In this document: one piece after another, positions 29,827-37,451 of the stretch
How positions within the stretch are numbered: the first letter of the stretch is position 1
Layout: the number at the start of each line of letters is the position of its first letter
NCBI RefSeq assembly: GCF_002849715.1
Contig: NZ_CP018863.1
Coordinates: forward strand, 1,550,001 to 1,614,000
From: Arthrobacter crystallopoietes
Lineage (GTDB): Bacteria > Actinomycetota > Actinomycetes > Actinomycetales > Micrococcaceae
DNA length: 64,000 bases
Direction of reading: 5' to 3'
Notes under the pieces: generated by a model
The model's input: the letters and a program-made list of their open reading frames with translations, nothing else
Databases searched by the model: none
What the model was told of the DNA's origin: nothing
Made by a program: the position numbers and the translations under genes

Positions 29827-30250
29827 TGGCTGCCTCCTCTCCTTGGTATAGCGGTCCGCGCATGCCACAAGGGCACGCCCGTAGGACGATTATCCACTTC
29901 GATACTACTTGCGACTGGTCCAAAAGGCTTTAACGCTAACGTTTCCCCGCCACCGAAAGTTGCCGTGCAGTGGCGAAGGTCACCTTGCGTACTTGTGCTC
30001 CTTTTTCCGTCTTCGGCAGTGTTCCAGAGCGAGCGGCCGCGTTCAACTTGAGGCATGTTCCGCTGCCGTCCCGGCCCGAACCCTTGTGTTTCTGCGGTTG
30101 TTTGGGGGCGCATGCTGTTTCTGCGGGCAGGGAAGCGCGCCTCGGAACCCCCGCATTTGGCGGGTGAAACCGCCGATTGGGAATTTCGGCAGGTTTCAGG
30201 CTAGTATTGATCTCGCTGTTCTTGCAGGAAATGATCTGCAAGGAAGTTGC
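29827..30250. other. Leader region of the fhaA-pknB operon
   Basis: This gap between fhaA and tRNA-Leu must hold the promoters for both. I see the fhaA ribosome site and, on the minus strand, a TGGATAAT box near 29887-29894 without a clear -35. A single near-DnaA box TTATCCACT is at the same place. No convincing gene is present; the open frames have unnatural composition. Confidence 0.4.
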
Positions 30251-30333
30251 GCGCGAGTGGCGGAACGGCAGACGCGCTGGCTTCAGGTGCCAGTGTCCGA
30301 AAGGGCGTGGGGGTTCAAATCCCCCCTCGCGCA
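30251..30333 (+). tRNA. tRNA-Leu (anticodon CAG)
   Basis: The 83-nt class II tRNA has acceptor strands GCGCGAG and CTCGCGC with discriminator A. The anticodon loop TTCAGGT is closed by CTGGC/GCCAG, and a variable arm (GTGTCCGAAAGGGCGT) is present. The T-loop is TTCAAAT. CCA is not encoded. Confidence 0.97.
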
Positions 30334-30341
30334 CGCAAAAC

Positions 30342-30374
30342 ATCAGCCCCGGTCTTCGGATCGGGGCTGATGTG
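30342..30374 (+). terminator. Terminator after tRNA-Leu
   Basis: ATCAGCCCCG (30342-30351) pairs with CGGGGCTGAT (30362-30371), followed by GTGTTT. Confidence 0.8.
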
Positions 30375-30464
30375 TTTAACACGTGCCCGCGGGTTATAGG
30401 GGTTATAGGCGTTGACCCTCCCACGCCTTCCGCGTGACGCTGCGGCCGGGGTAGTCTTCACGGC

Positions 30465-30845
30465 ATGCGTATCAAAATGTGCAGCATCCATGTCCAAAAC
30501 CCCGCCGAGGCGTTCAAGTTCTACACCGAAACACTGGGTTTCGAGGAACTCATGGCAATGCCCGAACACCAGTTATTCATCGTCAAGTCGCCGGACGAGG
30601 GGCAGGGCACCGGCCTCCTCTTGGAACCGAGCGACAACCCTATTGGCGAGGCCTATATGAAAGGCGTTTACGACGCCGGCATGGCCGCCATTGTTTTCGG
30701 CGTTCCTGATGTGCGGGCGGAATACGAGCGGCTCACTGCAAGGGGTGTGAAGTTCACCGGGGAACCGGAGGTGGATCCCAGCGGCGCGATGTCCGCGGTC
30801 TTCGACGACAGCTGCGGAAACCTGATCCAGCTCCACCAGGACTGA
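30465..30845 (+). CDS. VOC family protein (glyoxalase/bleomycin-resistance fold)
   Basis: A 126-residue protein with the two beta-alpha-beta-beta-beta units of the vicinal oxygen chelate fold. The first unit starts KMCSIHVQNPAEAFKFY and the second AAIVFGVPDVRAEYERL. The usual C-terminal signature FDDSCGNLIQLHQ includes the fold's closing strand and likely metal ligand. Members can be lyases, dioxygenases or drug-binding proteins; nothing here decides the substrate. It stands alone between tRNA-Leu and a convergent DUF5997 gene. ATG 30465 is the only sensible start. Confidence 0.85.
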   Translation: MRIKMCSIHVQNPAEAFKFYTETLGFEELMAMPEHQLFIVKSPDEGQGTGLLLEPSDNPIGEAYMKGVYDAGMAAIVFGVPDVRAEYERLTARGVKFTGEPEVDPSGAMSAVFDDSCGNLIQLHQD

Positions 30846-30858
30846 GCCGTCCGCCGCA

Positions 30859-30896
30859 CCCTCCGTCCGCCGCGTGCATGCGGGCCGGACGGAGGG
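30859..30896. terminator. Terminator between VOC gene and DUF5997 gene
   Basis: CCCTCCGTCCG (30859-30869) pairs with CGGACGGAGGG (30886-30896), an 11-bp stem between two convergent genes. No long T-tract is seen. Confidence 0.6.
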
Positions 30897-30909
30897 GAAG
30901 CGGTAAGGA

Positions 30910-31305
30910 CTACTGGGCTTTCTTGGCCTCTTCCTTCTTGGCTTCGTCCCTGAGGCGCAGCTCCTCGGCACGGACGGCGGCGAAGGAAGCACGTTCGGCG
31001 ACCAGCCACTGCGGCGGGTTCTGCAGCAGCTCGGTGATTTCCGCCGTCGTCAGCGGTTCGGTGACCCCGCCGCGGGCGAGGCCGCTGATGGACACGTTGA
31101 GTTTCCGGGCCACCTCGGGGCGGGGATGCGGACCGTTGCGGCGCAGCTCTTCGAGCCACTGCGGCGGATTGGACTGCAGTTCGCTGAACTGCTCGCGCGT
31201 TACCGGGTTGTCCTGGAACTCCTGCGGGGCGGCCGGGAGGTAAATGCCCAGCTTTTTGGCTGCCGTGGCAGGTTTCATGGACTGGGAGGATTTCGCGCTT
31301 GTCAT
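30910..31305 (-). CDS. DUF5997 family protein with internal duplication
   Basis: A 131-residue protein that I place in DUF5997 from its N-terminus KPATAAKKLGIYLPAAP. It contains a duplicated element: VTREQFSELQSNPPQWL near residues 35-51 and LTTAEITELLQNPPQWL near residues 84-100. Both repeats share T-x-x-(Q/E)-x-x-EL-x-x-NPPQWL. The C-terminus is a charged Lys/Glu/Ala helix. Function is unknown. It is divergent from the LysR-like gene at 31431, with 125 bp between them, which suggests shared control. ATG 31305 is the family-like start. Confidence 0.8.
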   Translation of the reverse strand: MTSAKSSQSMKPATAAKKLGIYLPAAPQEFQDNPVTREQFSELQSNPPQWLEELRRNGPHPRPEVARKLNVSISGLARGGVTEPLTTAEITELLQNPPQWLVAERASFAAVRAEELRLRDEAKKEEAKKAQ

Positions 31306-31430
31306 GGCTCAAGCGTAACGGTCTTGGGCTAAGGTGTTGAAGAGCTTGGTGCGGGCCCTCGCGGTGACTGCCTGCGCGGCCGGCGCCGGAAGAGACGAAA
31401 CGTCGGGACAGGCCGGCCAGAAGGAGCCGC

Positions 31431-32228
31431 ATGGATGCACAAGAACCGCCGCTGCCGGCCTTGAGGATCGCGATCGTGCCCGGCGTGACGCCGGGCAAAT
31501 GGGTCCGGCGCTGGGAAGAACGCGTCCCGGACGTACCGCTCACCGTATCCGCCTGTGAAGAAGCCGAGCAGGCCGCCGTCCTGTGGGATGGCCGGGCCGA
31601 TCTGAGCTTTGTGCGCCTCCCCGTGGACCGTGAGGGCCTGAGCGTCATCCCCTTATATACAGAGGTGCCGGTGGTGGTCGCCCCGAAAGACCACGACATA
31701 GAGCTTTACGACAACGACGTGCCGCTGGCCGAGCTGGACGGCCAGAACTTTCTGGACCCGGTGGAAATGGGCGGAGCCAAGTCCGGCGTGGAAGTGGTGG
31801 CCTCCGGAGCCGGACTGATGATCCTGCCGATGTCCGTGGCGAGGCTGCACAACCGCAAAGACGTGGTCTACAAGCCCCTGTCCGGCGCCCCCGAAACGCA
31901 GATCGGGGTGGCATGGATTACCGATAAGACCAACGAAACCATCGAGGAATTCATCGGGATTGTCCGCGGCCGCACCGCCAACAGTTCCCGACAGCCGTCG
32001 GCCCAGCAGGAGGCCGGGCAGAAGGACGCCAAAGCCGGACGCAAGCCTGCAGGCGGAAGCGCCGGCAAAGCCGGGCAGGGAACCCAGGCCAAGGGAGGCC
32101 AAACTGCGGGCAAGGCCAAGGGCGGCTCCGGAAAAGGCGGCGCCGGCAAGAGCGGCTTTACCAAGGGCCGCCAGACAAAGGGCGGGCCGGCGAAGGGCGG
32201 CAAGCCTCGGGGCAAGGGCGGCCGCTGA
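31431..32228 (+). CDS. LysR-type substrate-binding domain protein without HTH, basic tail
   Basis: A 265-residue protein. Residues about 10-185 look like the effector-binding domain of LysR regulators, starting LRIAIVPGVTPGKW and including VVVAPKDHDIELY and GAGLMILPMSVARL. The winged-helix DNA-binding domain normally preceding this is absent; ATG 31431 is preceded by GGAGCC and nothing upstream encodes an HTH. Residues about 186-265 form a Lys/Gly/Ala-rich tail with about ten KGG or GKGG-like units, resembling histone-like tails. DNA or RNA binding through the tail is inference. Its divergent partner encodes DUF5997. Confidence 0.78.
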   Translation: MDAQEPPLPALRIAIVPGVTPGKWVRRWEERVPDVPLTVSACEEAEQAAVLWDGRADLSFVRLPVDREGLSVIPLYTEVPVVVAPKDHDIELYDNDVPLAELDGQNFLDPVEMGGAKSGVEVVASGAGLMILPMSVARLHNRKDVVYKPLSGAPETQIGVAWITDKTNETIEEFIGIVRGRTANSSRQPSAQQEAGQKDAKAGRKPAGGSAGKAGQGTQAKGGQTAGKAKGGSGKGGAGKSGFTKGRQTKGGPAKGGKPRGKGGR

Positions 32229-32293
32229 CCCGCCGATGCCCGGGCGCAGTGCCAGGGCACGGAGGCTGGCCGGCTTCGCATTAGGGTGGAGCT

Positions 32294-33082
32294 ATGACTT
32301 CACCCGAGATCCCCGAACACCTTGACGACGCCGAGCTCGCCGCCTGGCTGGTGCGCTCCGCGGGTACGCTGGCGGCAGGAATGCGCGCCGCCGTGGTGAC
32401 CTTCGAGGAAAAGACGAGCATTTCCGACGTCGTCACCGCAGCGGATCATGCGGCCGAGCAGCTGGTGGTGGAAACCCTGCGCCGGGTCCGTCCCGACGAC
32501 AGCATCCTCGGTGAGGAAGGCTCCAGCCACACGGGCACTTCCGGCCGCACCTGGGTCATCGACCCGGTGGACGGGACCTACAACTTCTTCACCGGCGGCA
32601 CCTACTGGTGTGCGGCCATCGCCCTCAAGAACGACGACGGCGGACTGCTCGGTGCCATCTACCACCCCGCCGAGGATGCGCTGTGGATCGGCGGGGACGG
32701 TCTGCCGACCACCCGCAACGGCGTTCGGACCGGGGAGGCCACGAGCGCACCGTTGGACCAAAGCTGTGCCTCCGCGTACCTCCACCACACGTACCTTCGG
32801 GATGCTGCCGCGGCGGAGCCGTATATGGCCGCCGTGCTGGGAGCGGCTACGTACCGTACCTGGGGGTCGGCGTCCTGCGAACTGGCGGCGACTTCGGCCG
32901 GCATCTTCGGCGTCTGGTTCCAGCAGGGCCTGCCGGAATGGGACTGGCTCCCGGGCAAGGCCCTGGTGGAAGCGGCAGGCGGGGACACCGCCGTCGTGCA
33001 TCTAAATGGTTACCGCTGGTATGTAGCCGGCGGAAAAGCGCAGGTGGCGGACGCCGTCGCGTTGTTGCAGAGCCGGGCTTAG
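32294..33082 (+). CDS. Inositol monophosphatase family phosphatase
   Basis: A 262-residue metal-dependent phosphatase of the IMPase superfamily. GEEGSS, then VIDPVDGTYNF (metal and phosphate binding, about residues 95-106), and EWDWLPGKALVEAAGG near 215-230 match the three active-site motifs. The family includes inositol monophosphatase, histidinol phosphatase HisN and CysQ-type enzymes. The sequence alone does not decide among them, and no inositol or histidine gene is adjacent. ATG 32294 is preceded by GGTGGAG. A crotonase gene follows after 27 bp. Confidence 0.85.
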   Translation: MTSPEIPEHLDDAELAAWLVRSAGTLAAGMRAAVVTFEEKTSISDVVTAADHAAEQLVVETLRRVRPDDSILGEEGSSHTGTSGRTWVIDPVDGTYNFFTGGTYWCAAIALKNDDGGLLGAIYHPAEDALWIGGDGLPTTRNGVRTGEATSAPLDQSCASAYLHHTYLRDAAAAEPYMAAVLGAATYRTWGSASCELAATSAGIFGVWFQQGLPEWDWLPGKALVEAAGGDTAVVHLNGYRWYVAGGKAQVADAVALLQSRA

Positions 33083-33109
33083 CCCGAAAAGATCCGGAAG
33101 GGAATGCCC

Positions 33110-33907
33110 ATGGAAAAGACGTACGAAACCATCCAGCTGGAGTGCCTCGGCGAGCTGGCCACCGTGGTGATCAACCGGCCCGAGGCGCTCAATGCGCTGA
33201 GCACGCAGGTGGTGGCCGACCTGACCCAGTTCGTGGCGGATGTCCAGTCGCCCGAAGGCGCGGAGGTGCGCAGCATCCTGATCACCGGATCGGGCGAGAA
33301 AGCCTTCGCGGCGGGCGCGGATATCAGGCAGATGGCTGACATGACCCCGGCCCAGGCCCGGGATTACAGCGCCGGCATGCAGGAACTGACACGCTCGCTT
33401 GAACAACTGGCCATCCCCGTGATGGCGTGCGTGAACGGTTTCGCGCTTGGCGGCGGACTGGAGCTGGCCATGGGTTGCGACTTCATTTACGCCACGGCCA
33501 ACGCCAAGTTCGGCCAACCCGAAGTGAACCTGGGCCTGATCCCCGGCTTCGGCGCCACGGTGCGCCTGCCGCATCTGGTGGGGCTGGCCCGCGCCAAGGA
33601 ACTGATCTACACCGGGCGGACCATCGGGGCCGAGGAGGCCTACCGGATCGGGTTGGTCAACGCGGTGTTCGACAGCAAAGACGACATGCTCGACGCCGCC
33701 GCGGCCACCTGCCGCGAGATCGCCGGAAAGTCTCCGGCCGCCGTCGCCAATGCCAAGCGCACTGTGGATGCTGCCGCCGGCCTGCCGACCGCCGAGGGGC
33801 TGTTGGTGGAGCGGAAAGCTTTCGGGGCGGCGTTCGGCACCGAGGATGCCCGGATCGGAACCAAGGCTTTCTTGGCCAAGGAAAAGCCCGAATTCACGGG
33901 GAAGTAG
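33110..33907 (+). CDS. Enoyl-CoA hydratase/isomerase family protein
   Basis: A 265-residue crotonase-fold enzyme. INRPEALNALS opens the core. The oxyanion-hole segments are FAAGADIRQM and FALGGGLELAMGCDF, and the two catalytic glutamates of true hydratases appear to be kept (GGGLELAMG and GQPEVNLGLIP). The likely reaction is hydration of trans-2-enoyl-CoA in fatty-acid or related beta-oxidation. ATG 33110 has GGAAGGG 7 bp upstream; ATG 33104 is an in-frame alternative. It is a lone beta-oxidation gene here, 27 bp behind the IMPase gene and probably co-transcribed with it. Confidence 0.9.
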   Translation: MEKTYETIQLECLGELATVVINRPEALNALSTQVVADLTQFVADVQSPEGAEVRSILITGSGEKAFAAGADIRQMADMTPAQARDYSAGMQELTRSLEQLAIPVMACVNGFALGGGLELAMGCDFIYATANAKFGQPEVNLGLIPGFGATVRLPHLVGLARAKELIYTGRTIGAEEAYRIGLVNAVFDSKDDMLDAAAATCREIAGKSPAAVANAKRTVDAAAGLPTAEGLLVERKAFGAAFGTEDARIGTKAFLAKEKPEFTGK

Positions 33908-33947
33908 GCCGTCCGGCTCCCGGCATTCCGAGGTTCGTGCCTAGATA

Positions 33948-33978
33948 AGTTGACACATCAACTAAACCGGGTCATAGT
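33948..33978 (+). promoter_or_regulatory. YceI promoter with overlapping MarR-type palindrome
   Basis: TTGACA (33950-33955) and CATAGT (33973-33978) are 17 bp apart. A perfect inverted repeat AGTTGA-CACA-TCAACT (33948-33963) covers the -35 element. A repressor bound there would block polymerase. MarR-family proteins often use sites of this form; no marR gene is adjacent. Confidence 0.7.
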
Positions 33979-34040
33979 AGATGCAAATGCATGATTATCT
34001 CTGGGAGGCATCCCAGCATCTACGCCTAGGAGGCACCGTT

Positions 34041-34583
34041 ATGGCTTTTGAACTCACCCCCGGAACCTGGAACCTGGATACTTCCCACACTGAGATCGGC
34101 TTTGTGGTCCGCCACGCCGGCATCAGCAAGGTGCGCGGCCAGTTCACCGAGGCCGACGCCACCCTGGTGGTCGGCGAATCCCTGGCTACGTCTTCGGTGG
34201 AGGCCACGGTCAAGACTGCGTCCTTCGACTCGAATGACGACAACCGCGACGGCCATGTCAAGAGCGCCGATTTCTTCGACGTGGAGCAGTTCCCGCACAT
34301 GACCTTCAAGGCCAACCAGGTCCAGGGCAGCCCGGAGGAGTTCAAGCTGGGCGGCGAGCTGACCATCAAGGACACCACTAAGCCGGTGACGTTCGACGTC
34401 GAGTCCGGCGGCATGGCCGTGGATCCGTTCGGCTCCACCCGCGCCGGCTTCTCCGCCACTACGCAGATTTCCCGCAAGGAATTCGGCATCACCTGGAACG
34501 CAGCCCTCGAAGCGGGCGGCGTCCTGGTGGGCGACAAGGTCACCATCACGGTCGACGCCGCGTTCGTACTGCCGGCCAACTGA
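34041..34583 (+). CDS. YceI family lipid-binding protein
   Basis: A 180-residue protein of the YceI family, a lipocalin-like barrel that binds polyisoprenoids. It begins MAFELTPGTWNLDTSHTEIG, includes FVVRHAGISKVRGQF, and ends in TITVDAAFVL. No signal peptide is seen, so it is probably cytoplasmic, unlike the periplasmic E. coli form. ATG 34041 follows TAGGAGG; the open frame begins 20 codons earlier in the leader. A promoter with a palindromic operator lies 60 bp upstream and a terminator follows, so it is a single-gene unit. Confidence 0.92.
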   Translation: MAFELTPGTWNLDTSHTEIGFVVRHAGISKVRGQFTEADATLVVGESLATSSVEATVKTASFDSNDDNRDGHVKSADFFDVEQFPHMTFKANQVQGSPEEFKLGGELTIKDTTKPVTFDVESGGMAVDPFGSTRAGFSATTQISRKEFGITWNAALEAGGVLVGDKVTITVDAAFVLPAN

Positions 34584-34619
34584 TTAGACAGCACCCGCCG
34601 GCGATGCCGGCCCATTGAG

Positions 34620-34660
34620 GCGAACGCCCGCTCCCAGTCCGGGGGCGGGCGTTCGCTTTT
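34620..34660 (+). terminator. Terminator of the YceI gene
   Basis: GCGAACGCCCGC (34620-34631) pairs perfectly with GCGGGCGTTCGC (34645-34656), followed by TTTT. Confidence 0.9.
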
Positions 34661-34798
34661 GCCGTTTACGGGAGCGGACTCTCAGTAGTCTTACTACTTC
34701 ATTGCCGGTACTGGTCATGTTATGTACCGTTGGAAATAGGCGGCCACTCCCTGAAGCCCAACGGTTTCAAGTCAGTTTCCAACTGGAAGAGGATGATC

Positions 34799-35596
34799 AT
34801 GGCAAGTGTCAATGAAACGATCGATGTAGCCGTCCCGGTGTCCATGGCCTATAACCAGTGGACCCAGTTCGAGTCCTTCCCGCAGTTCATGCATGGGATC
34901 CAGTCGGTCCGGCAGCTCAGCGACACCACAAACCACTGGACAATGAAGGTCGCCGGCGTCGAGCGTGAATTCGACACCGAAATCACCGAGCAGCATCCGG
35001 ACCAAAGGATCGCGTGGAAGAGCACCGACGGTACCAGCCACGCGGGGGCGGTTGATTTCCACCGGCTCGACGACGGACACACGCGGGTCACCGTCCAGCT
35101 GGACTGGGATCCGCACACATTTGTCGAAAAGGTCGGAGCGGCTGCCGGAGCCGACAAGATCCAGGTGAAATCCGACCTGAAGCGGTTCAAGGAGTTCATC
35201 GAAACCCAGGGCTCCGAGACCGGAGCCTGGCGTGGCAATGTGGACCGACCCGGTGATGCATCGACAGGACCTGCCGGACCATCCGAAAGTGCGGGGGCCG
35301 CTGCGGCAGCGGGTGCGTCCACGGGCGGGACCGGGGAGAAAGACAACAGCCTGGGAAGCCGGAATTACTACGGCGGCACCGGGGCCGGCGGGTTTCCGCC
35401 GGGAGGCACCAACAAGGACGACCTGCCGATCGAAGATCCCGCCGCCAGGTCGGACAAACCGCTGCTGGACGATCCGGCCCTGGGCGAAACCTCGAAGGTG
35501 CCGCTCCAGGATGTCCCCGGCGGAACGCTGAATGACCCGGACAACGAGCCCGATCCGGACACCGATGAGACGGGGCGGAACGCAGCAGGGCGCTGA
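34799..35596 (+). CDS. SRPBCC family protein with conserved disordered tail
   Basis: A 265-residue protein. Residues about 1-145 are a START/Bet v 1-like SRPBCC domain of the polyketide-cyclase type, starting MASVNETIDVAVPVSMAYNQ, with TQFESFPQFM and TVQLDWDPHTFVEKVG. The rest is Gly/Pro/Asp-rich and probably disordered. The tail contains LGSRNYYGGTGAGGFPPG and DLPIEDPAA, both repeated in the paralogue immediately downstream. ATG 34799 is preceded by GAAGAGG; an upstream frame to 34730 lacks support. The ligand is unknown. The two genes form a tandem duplication, probably in one transcript. Confidence 0.82.
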   Translation: MASVNETIDVAVPVSMAYNQWTQFESFPQFMHGIQSVRQLSDTTNHWTMKVAGVEREFDTEITEQHPDQRIAWKSTDGTSHAGAVDFHRLDDGHTRVTVQLDWDPHTFVEKVGAAAGADKIQVKSDLKRFKEFIETQGSETGAWRGNVDRPGDASTGPAGPSESAGAAAAAGASTGGTGEKDNSLGSRNYYGGTGAGGFPPGGTNKDDLPIEDPAARSDKPLLDDPALGETSKVPLQDVPGGTLNDPDNEPDPDTDETGRNAAGR

Positions 35597-35609
35597 TCTG
35601 CCCCGCGGC

Positions 35610-35637
35610 GGCGACCACCTAAAGGCGACCACCTAAA
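35610..35637 (+). repeat. Tandem 14-bp direct repeat
   Basis: GGCGACCACCTAAA occurs twice back to back (35610-35623 and 35624-35637) in the gap between the two SRPBCC genes, just upstream of the second gene's ribosome site. It could be slippage or a regulatory site. Confidence 0.75.
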
Positions 35638-35663
35638 AGGGGCCACTGGAAGAAGAAGGTTGA

Positions 35664-36269
35664 ATGATGGCCAAGATCGAGCAGACAGTCGACATTGCGG
35701 CCCCGGCTGCCGAAGCCTACCGCGAGTGGACAAGGTTCGAAGCGTTCGGGATCTTCATGCACGGCGTGGTACGGGTCATCCGCGAGGATGACGTGACACA
35801 CCACTGGACCACCAAGGTCGGTGGCGTCCGGCGGGAGTTCGAGACGAAGATTACCGAGGAGCTACCGGGCAAACGCATGGCCTGGGAAACCGCGGAAGGG
35901 GTGCCGCATCAGGGCTCGGTGGAGTTCCTTGAACTCGATCCGGGTCGAACACGGATGGTCGTGCGGATCGACTGGCACCCCGGGTCGGTCGTGGAAAAGG
36001 CCGGAGCCACTTTAGGGTCGGACCACCGCGAGGTACGCAACGAACTCTGGCGGTTCAAGCAGTATGTGGAAACCGGCGGCTCGGAGACCCATCATCCTGC
36101 CTCCGAGCACGGCCTGGGCAGCCGGGATTACTATGGCGGCACCGCTGGCGGCGGATTCCCACCGGGATACACAGAGCAGCACGACATACCGGTGCAGGAC
36201 CCTGCCGCGGGCAAAGACCAGCCGGCAGGCGGCAGTCCGGAGACGGGAGAGTACGGAAGCAGAATCTAG
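35664..36269 (+). CDS. SRPBCC family protein, second paralogue
   Basis: A 201-residue paralogue of the preceding gene. The SRPBCC domain (residues 1-145) starts MAKIEQTVDIAAPAAEAYRE, with TRFEAFGIFM and VRIDWHPGSVVEKAG in the same positions. The shorter tail keeps LGSRDYYGGTAGGGFPPG and DIPVQDPAA. Two adjacent ATG codons (35664, 35667) are possible starts behind GAAGAAGAAGG. The stop overlaps the convergent PstS-like gene by 4 bp. Keeping the tail motif while the rest diverged suggests it has a function, perhaps a binding motif. Confidence 0.82.
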   Translation: MMAKIEQTVDIAAPAAEAYREWTRFEAFGIFMHGVVRVIREDDVTHHWTTKVGGVRREFETKITEELPGKRMAWETAEGVPHQGSVEFLELDPGRTRMVVRIDWHPGSVVEKAGATLGSDHREVRNELWRFKQYVETGGSETHHPASEHGLGSRDYYGGTAGGGFPPGYTEQHDIPVQDPAAGKDQPAGGSPETGEYGSRI

Positions 36270-37405
36270 CGGGCGCTGATTCTTTCTACCGACTCGATAG
36301 CCCGCTCCGAGAGCCGCTCCGAGATCGGGGCGCTCTTGGCCGATTCCGCTGCAGCGGCCTGGCCTTCCGGACTGAGGACATACTCGGCGAAGGTCTTGAT
36401 CAGTTCGATCTTTTCCGGATCATCGTAGGTTGTGCACCAGACGTGGTAGGACACCAGCAGCAGCGGGTAGGCGCCGTCGGCCGTGGTGGTCCGGTCAAGT
36501 TCCAGTGCGAGGTCGTACTCCGGGCGCCCCTCCGCCGGTTCGGCCTCGTCGAGGGCGATGGCCGCGCCCTCGGAGCTGACCGGCACGTAATCGTCGCCGA
36601 CTTTGAGGTTCACTTTGCCCAGTGGAGGTCCGACCGCAGAGTCATCTGCATAGGTCAGGGCGCCTTCGGTGCGGGCGACCATGCTGACCACTCCGGTGTT
36701 ACCTTGGGCGTTTTCCGCAACGAAGTCCGACGGGAAGGCATCGCTGGGTTCGGCCGTCCAGACATCCGGAGCCACGGCATGCAGGTACTCGGTGAAGTTT
36801 TCGGTGGTCCCGGAGTCATCGCCGCGGCTCACCCGCGTGATGCGCAGATCAGGCAGTTCCACACCGGGATTCTGTTCGACGATGGCCCGGTCGTTCCAGT
36901 TCGTGATCTCGCCCTTGAAGATCCCCGCTATCGTGGCGGCATCCATGTTCAGTTCAGTGATGCCGGGCAGGTTGAAGCCGACGGCGATGGGGGAGACGTA
37001 GGCGGGCACGTTGAATGCGCCCCCGGGGCCGCAAACTTCCTTGGCGCGTTCCATTTCCTCGGCGTCAAGGTACGCGTCCGATCCGGCAAATTCCACGGCA
37101 CCGGCCAGGAATGCGGTCCGGCCGGCACCGGAACCATCCGGGGAGTACTGGACCTGCGCCTTGGGATGAAGCAGGTTAAAGCCCGCGCGCCAAGCATCCA
37201 TCGCCGCGTTCTGGGCGGACGAACCGGCACCCGAAAGGGTTCCGGTCAGATCGGATCCGTGCTGGGCCGCTGCTTCCTGCTCCGGCCCCAGGGGGTAGTC
37301 GGAGCCGCAGGCCGTCAGGGCCAGCAGGGCAGCAGAGGTCAGGGCCAAGGTGGGGAAAAGTCGGGGAGCCATCCTCTTTAGGGTAACCGGGAACGAATCG
37401 CGCAC
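36266..37405 (-). CDS. PstS-like phosphate-binding lipoprotein, orphan
   Basis: A 379-residue secreted lipoprotein: signal peptide with lipobox LTACGS near residues 31-36. The mature protein looks like an ABC phosphate-binding protein (PstS), with LSGAGSSAQ, DGSGAGRTAFLAG and VSRGDDSGTTENFTEYL, the phosphate-loop segments. GTG 37405 follows GGAGGGAG; ATG 37369 is a shorter alternative that still gives a signal peptide. No pstC, pstA or pstB is nearby, so it may serve transporter genes elsewhere or act as a sensor. Its 3' end overlaps the SRPBCC gene. Confidence 0.85.
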   Translation of the reverse strand: MRDSFPVTLKRMAPRLFPTLALTSAALLALTACGSDYPLGPEQEAAAQHGSDLTGTLSGAGSSAQNAAMDAWRAGFNLLHPKAQVQYSPDGSGAGRTAFLAGAVEFAGSDAYLDAEEMERAKEVCGPGGAFNVPAYVSPIAVGFNLPGITELNMDAATIAGIFKGEITNWNDRAIVEQNPGVELPDLRITRVSRGDDSGTTENFTEYLHAVAPDVWTAEPSDAFPSDFVAENAQGNTGVVSMVARTEGALTYADDSAVGPPLGKVNLKVGDDYVPVSSEGAAIALDEAEPAEGRPEYDLALELDRTTTADGAYPLLLVSYHVWCTTYDDPEKIELIKTFAEYVLSPEGQAAAAESAKSAPISERLSERAIESVERISAR

Positions 37406-37451
37406 AAAGATGGCTCCCTCCGACGTCGGATAAGGCAGGTGGGTTTCTTGC

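Noticed and set aside
29870..30370. Open frames across the fhaA leader and tRNA-Leu
   Set aside because: They run through the tRNA and its terminator, have odd composition rich in Arg, Cys and Gly, and no ribosome site.
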